A DNA stretch of 64,000 bases from an uncultured Kiritimatiellota bacterium (GTDB lineage Bacteria > Verrucomicrobiota > Kiritimatiellia > RFP12 > UBA1067): the NCBI GenBank assembly GCA_934635225.1, contig CAKTYZ010000012.1, positions 50,803 through 114,802 on the forward strand. Direction: 5' to 3'. The notes under the pieces were generated by a model, which worked only from the letters and a program-made list of their open reading frames with translations, was not told where the DNA came from and ran no database searches. This document shows positions 61,717-64,000 of the stretch, in pieces. Positions within the stretch are counted from its first letter, which is position 1. Every line of letters begins with the position of its first letter. The position numbers were made by a program, and so were the translations under genes.

Positions 61717-62945
61717 TGCGTGCGTTCGTTGAGATTGTCCGGCTGGAATTGAAGGCTCTCGTACGGTCCAGGACGGTGTTGTTTCTCTTGGTCGCCGCCA
61801 CGGCCTGGATGCAGGCCTTTCCCTCGCTTGTGCGGGGCGATGGGACGGCGGCCGGGGCGCGCGAACTCGACATCCACTTTTCACTGGGCGGGGTCTTCGC
61901 CTTGCTGGTCGTGGCGTTGTTGGCCTCGGCGACAGGTTCGCTGGCCCGTGAACGTGCCGAGAAGCGGTTGCAACTGACGCTTGTGCGCCCGGCTGGCCGT
62001 CTTGCGCTGATTCTCGGCAAGGCCCTTGCCCATGTCGCTGTCGGTGCGTTTGTGTTGGCGGTCGCCTGTGCGTGCCTCGCGTGCCGCGTCAATCTTTCAG
62101 AGCCGTGCAGCCATGTCCTGTCGCCGATCCTGCCGTCCGTGCGGGACGAGGCGGACCGTATGTATGAAGTGTATCTCGCGGACACGAACACGCCCGAGCA
62201 GGTCCGCCACGCGTCCAAGGCGACGGTGTTGCGGCTTTTGGCGAATCGGGCAATCGACCGCTACGAGACGATTGGCACGAATGAGACGGCGCACTGGAAG
62301 TTTGCCGCGCCGGGGGATGCCGTTCGCATCCGGTTCACGAACAGTTTCGAGTTGCGTCAGGATGTCTGCGGCGTCTTTCGGTCGGGCGCGGCGGAACTCT
62401 CGGTCAGCAACATCACGCAGGCGATTGTCGTCTTTCCCTTTAAGGGCGGGGCTGCGGAACTCGCGTTCGAGAACAAAGGCAAGAACGCGCTGATGTTGCG
62501 CCCCCGGCGTGACATCTGCGTGTTGCGCACTGCGGACGATTTCGCGTGGAATCTGCTGCGCGCGTATGTCGGGCTTGTCTGCGTGCTGGCGCTTGTTGTC
62601 TCGTTCGGGCTTCTTCTGGGCGCGGGGCTGAGTCGTCCCGTCGCTCTGTTCGTCGCGTTCGTGACGCTTCTCGTCGGTGAGATGAGTCCAAGCGTCGTCG
62701 AACAGTATCCGGATGAGTTGGAGACGAAACTGTCGGACCGCATCGGCCTTGTCATTACGCGCTTTGCCGCGTCTGTGACGCGTCCGCTTTCGGCCGATTC
62801 GCCGTTGGAGGCCTTGGCGAAGGACGAATGCATCGAACCGTCGCGCATCGGTGGGATGCTCGTCTTCGATCTTGTGGCGATTCCGTTGCTTTTCGCGCTG
62901 GCAGGAGCGTTTGTTCTGCCGCGCAAGCAAGACGAACTTGTTTAG
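61716..62945 (+). CDS. ABC-2-type permease with large extracytoplasmic domain
   Basis: 409 residues: a helix near the start (TVLFLLVAATAWMQAF), two to three more (FALLVVALLASATGSL, VAVGAFVLAVACACLA), a soluble loop of ~130 residues (about 125-275), then helices (LLRAYVGLVCVLALVVSFGLLLG, LFVAFVTLLVGEM) and a last one at the C-terminus. RERAEKRLQLTLVRPAGRLALILGKAL is the permease coupling motif. It makes a heteromeric transporter with the permease at 60065; substrate unknown. Confidence 0.85.
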   Translation: MRAFVEIVRLELKALVRSRTVLFLLVAATAWMQAFPSLVRGDGTAAGARELDIHFSLGGVFALLVVALLASATGSLARERAEKRLQLTLVRPAGRLALILGKALAHVAVGAFVLAVACACLACRVNLSEPCSHVLSPILPSVRDEADRMYEVYLADTNTPEQVRHASKATVLRLLANRAIDRYETIGTNETAHWKFAAPGDAVRIRFTNSFELRQDVCGVFRSGAAELSVSNITQAIVVFPFKGGAAELAFENKGKNALMLRPRRDICVLRTADDFAWNLLRAYVGLVCVLALVVSFGLLLGAGLSRPVALFVAFVTLLVGEMSPSVVEQYPDELETKLSDRIGLVITRFAASVTRPLSADSPLEALAKDECIEPSRIGGMLVFDLVAIPLLFALAGAFVLPRKQDELV

Positions 62946-62987
62946 CGGGAGGGGCTTCAGACGGAGAGGGCAGTTCGAGAAGAGCGG

Positions 62988-63686
62988 TTGTTGGCGGCTT
63001 GTCTGCTTAGCTTGGCGGGTGGGTTTACGGATGTCTATTCCTATCTCTTTCGCGGGGGTGTGTTTGCGAACGCTGTCACGGGCAATCTGGTGATCATAGG
63101 GTTGCGGCTGGCGACAGGCGATGTCTGCGGCGCGGCACATGGCGTGTGCGCCGTCGTTGCCTACGGGGCGGGGGTCTTGTTCGCCAACGCGATTCATGTG
63201 CGCTATGCGAAAGTCCGTCGTTTTGGCTGGCATCAGGTCATCTTGTGGGTTGAGGCGGTTCTTCTGTCCGTTGTCGCCTGTCTGCCGAATGGGCCGGGCG
63301 ATTTCGCGGTGGCGGCATTGATTTCATTTGTTTGCGCGATGCAGGTTCAGACGTTTCGCCGAGTGCGGGGGCTTCCGTTTGCCTCCACGATGTGTACTGG
63401 CAACTTGCGGAGCGGATCGGACGCGGCGTATCTGTGGTTGACGCGTCGTGACGTGTCAGGACTCTCCAAAGCGCGTCATTATGCGCTGATTATCGTGTGC
63501 TTCGTCTCGGGCGTTGTCGTCGGTGCGTTCCTTTTGCGAAACGTGGGTGCCTTGGCCTTTGGCCTTGTTCCGCTGACACTCGGCTGTGTCTCGCTTCTCG
63601 TCCACCGCCGTCCAGCGGCGTGGTTGCGCTGGTTGCGTCGTAGCCGCACCTCGCATTCGGGACACAGTCGATTTGAGACAGTTTGA
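62988..63686 (+). CDS. DUF1275 (YoaK-like) membrane protein
   Basis: 232 residues from TTG 62988 (no ATG or GTG is available; TTG 62991 is equal). Six hydrophobic segments and the family block GGFTDVYSYLFRGGVFANAVTGNLVIIG, with a second conserved TMCTGNLRSG. The family role is unknown. In the same direction and 42 nt after the ABC permease. The C-terminus is Arg/His-rich. Confidence 0.87.
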   Translation: MLAACLLSLAGGFTDVYSYLFRGGVFANAVTGNLVIIGLRLATGDVCGAAHGVCAVVAYGAGVLFANAIHVRYAKVRRFGWHQVILWVEAVLLSVVACLPNGPGDFAVAALISFVCAMQVQTFRRVRGLPFASTMCTGNLRSGSDAAYLWLTRRDVSGLSKARHYALIIVCFVSGVVVGAFLLRNVGALAFGLVPLTLGCVSLLVHRRPAAWLRWLRRSRTSHSGHSRFETV

Positions 63687-63704
63687 GGGAAAATGTCACA
63701 AACC

Positions 63705-63733
63705 TTGACAGCAGGGCGAAGAAATGATATTCT
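63705..63733 (+). promoter_or_regulatory. Consensus promoter of the last gene
   Basis: TTGACA (63705-63710), 17-nt spacer, TATTCT (63728-63733), with TGA extension. The ATG at 63741 is 7 nt after the -10; leaderless mRNA predicted. Confidence 0.8.
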
Positions 63734-63740
63734 GCTTGCC

Positions 63741-64000
63741 ATGACTCGGGTATCAATTGTCTGTTTTCGTTCGCTGGCCACAGTCGCGGCGGCGGCTTTC
63801 GCCTTTTCCCTCCATGCCGCGCCGTCGGGGAAGACGTTCACGACGGTGGATCATCTCGGCGCGTATCCGACGCCGCAGAACGTGGCGGCCGCGCTGTCGG
63901 ACGACGGAAGGCGCATCGTGCTTCAGTGGGACGGCGTGCGCTGGCCCGTCGACGGCTACCCCGGGGTGATCGACGGGCGGGACGTGCCGACCAACTTCTA
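63741..64000 (+). CDS. Secreted protein, 3' truncated by window edge
   Basis: The first 86 codons are visible and the frame is open to the window end. A signal peptide (SLATVAAAAFAFSLHA-AP) is followed by GKTFTTVDHLGAYPTPQNVAAALSDDGRRIVLQWDGVRWPVDGYPGVIDGRDVPTNF, which I do not recognise. The strong promoter 7 nt upstream sets the start. Confidence 0.75.
   Translation, partial: MTRVSIVCFRSLATVAAAAFAFSLHAAPSGKTFTTVDHLGAYPTPQNVAAALSDDGRRIVLQWDGVRWPVDGYPGVIDGRDVPTNF

Overview
The window is one continuous stretch of high-GC bacterial chromosome with nearly all genes on the + strand. Several features point to the PVC superphylum, with a gut-type Kiritimatiellota/Lentisphaerota bacterium as my best guess. 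These are a 51-residue small basic protein of the kind seen in Verrucomicrobia/Planctomycetes/Chlamydiae, large secreted beta-rich proteins, an exported terpene-cyclase-repeat protein, an anaerobic pyruvate formate-lyase, and a glycan-degradation locus with KduI/KduD and GH88. This placement is inference; no rRNA is present.

Layout. 1-2174: pyruvate formate-lyase (5' cut) and its activase. 2280-5146: a GspE/PilB ATPase and a XylR-type (LacI-like sensor + AraC HTH) regulator. 5150-16887: a uronate/glycosaminoglycan-type utilisation locus: orphan EIIC permease, DUF4861-like protein, KduI, KduD, a large secreted beta-rich protein, a heparinase II/III-like lyase, an exported nitrilase-fold hydrolase and a GH88 unsaturated glucuronyl hydrolase. 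Its two promoters carry the same pair of 21-bp-spaced direct repeats in the same register to the -10 box. 17091-20071: an AT-rich cassette (KAS III, ACP, SDR, NeuD/PglD-like acyltransferase) behind a structured leader of about 410 nt with two mutually exclusive hairpins. 20239-34726: housekeeping genes (dnaB, fusA, recO, a parvulin lipoprotein, small basic protein, ligA, tRNA-Arg, an ABC exporter pair, argC, a MacB-like permease). 34751-37097: a tyrosine recombinase, 23-bp and about 207-bp tandem repeats and an outward promoter, bounded by matching palindromes. 37352-43428: an 8-cysteine secreted protein, a parvulin lipoprotein and a 1351-residue secreted protein with two thioredoxin-like CxxC modules and Calx-beta-like domains. 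43532-46251: HEAT-like protein, pyruvyltransferase-like protein, GT8. 46315-64000: dnaG, MoxR/DUF58, fused aroKB, aroA, dnaX, NfeD-like, XRE-cupin, accD/accA, HAD phosphatase, pyrH, frr, a Pro-rich membrane protein, an ABC-2 transporter, a DUF1275 protein and a truncated secreted protein.

Expression signals are unusually readable. The extended -10 nonamer TGGTATAAT occurs seven times in front of genes. Several genes (fusA, dnaG, dnaX, pyrH, the integrase, the last gene, and an upstream ORF of dnaB) have the -10 box only 6-9 nt before the start codon, which implies leaderless mRNAs. Inside operons, genes are instead joined by ATGA/GTGA/TAATG overlaps.

Best candidates for undescribed biology: (1) the leader RNA with alternative terminators in front of the acyl-carrier cassette; (2) the surface-protein/PPIase/thioredoxin trio next to a recombinase-bearing segment that may be invertible or excisable; (3) the AraC-type operator pairs tying an orphan EIIC permease to a lyase/GH88/exported-hydrolase locus.
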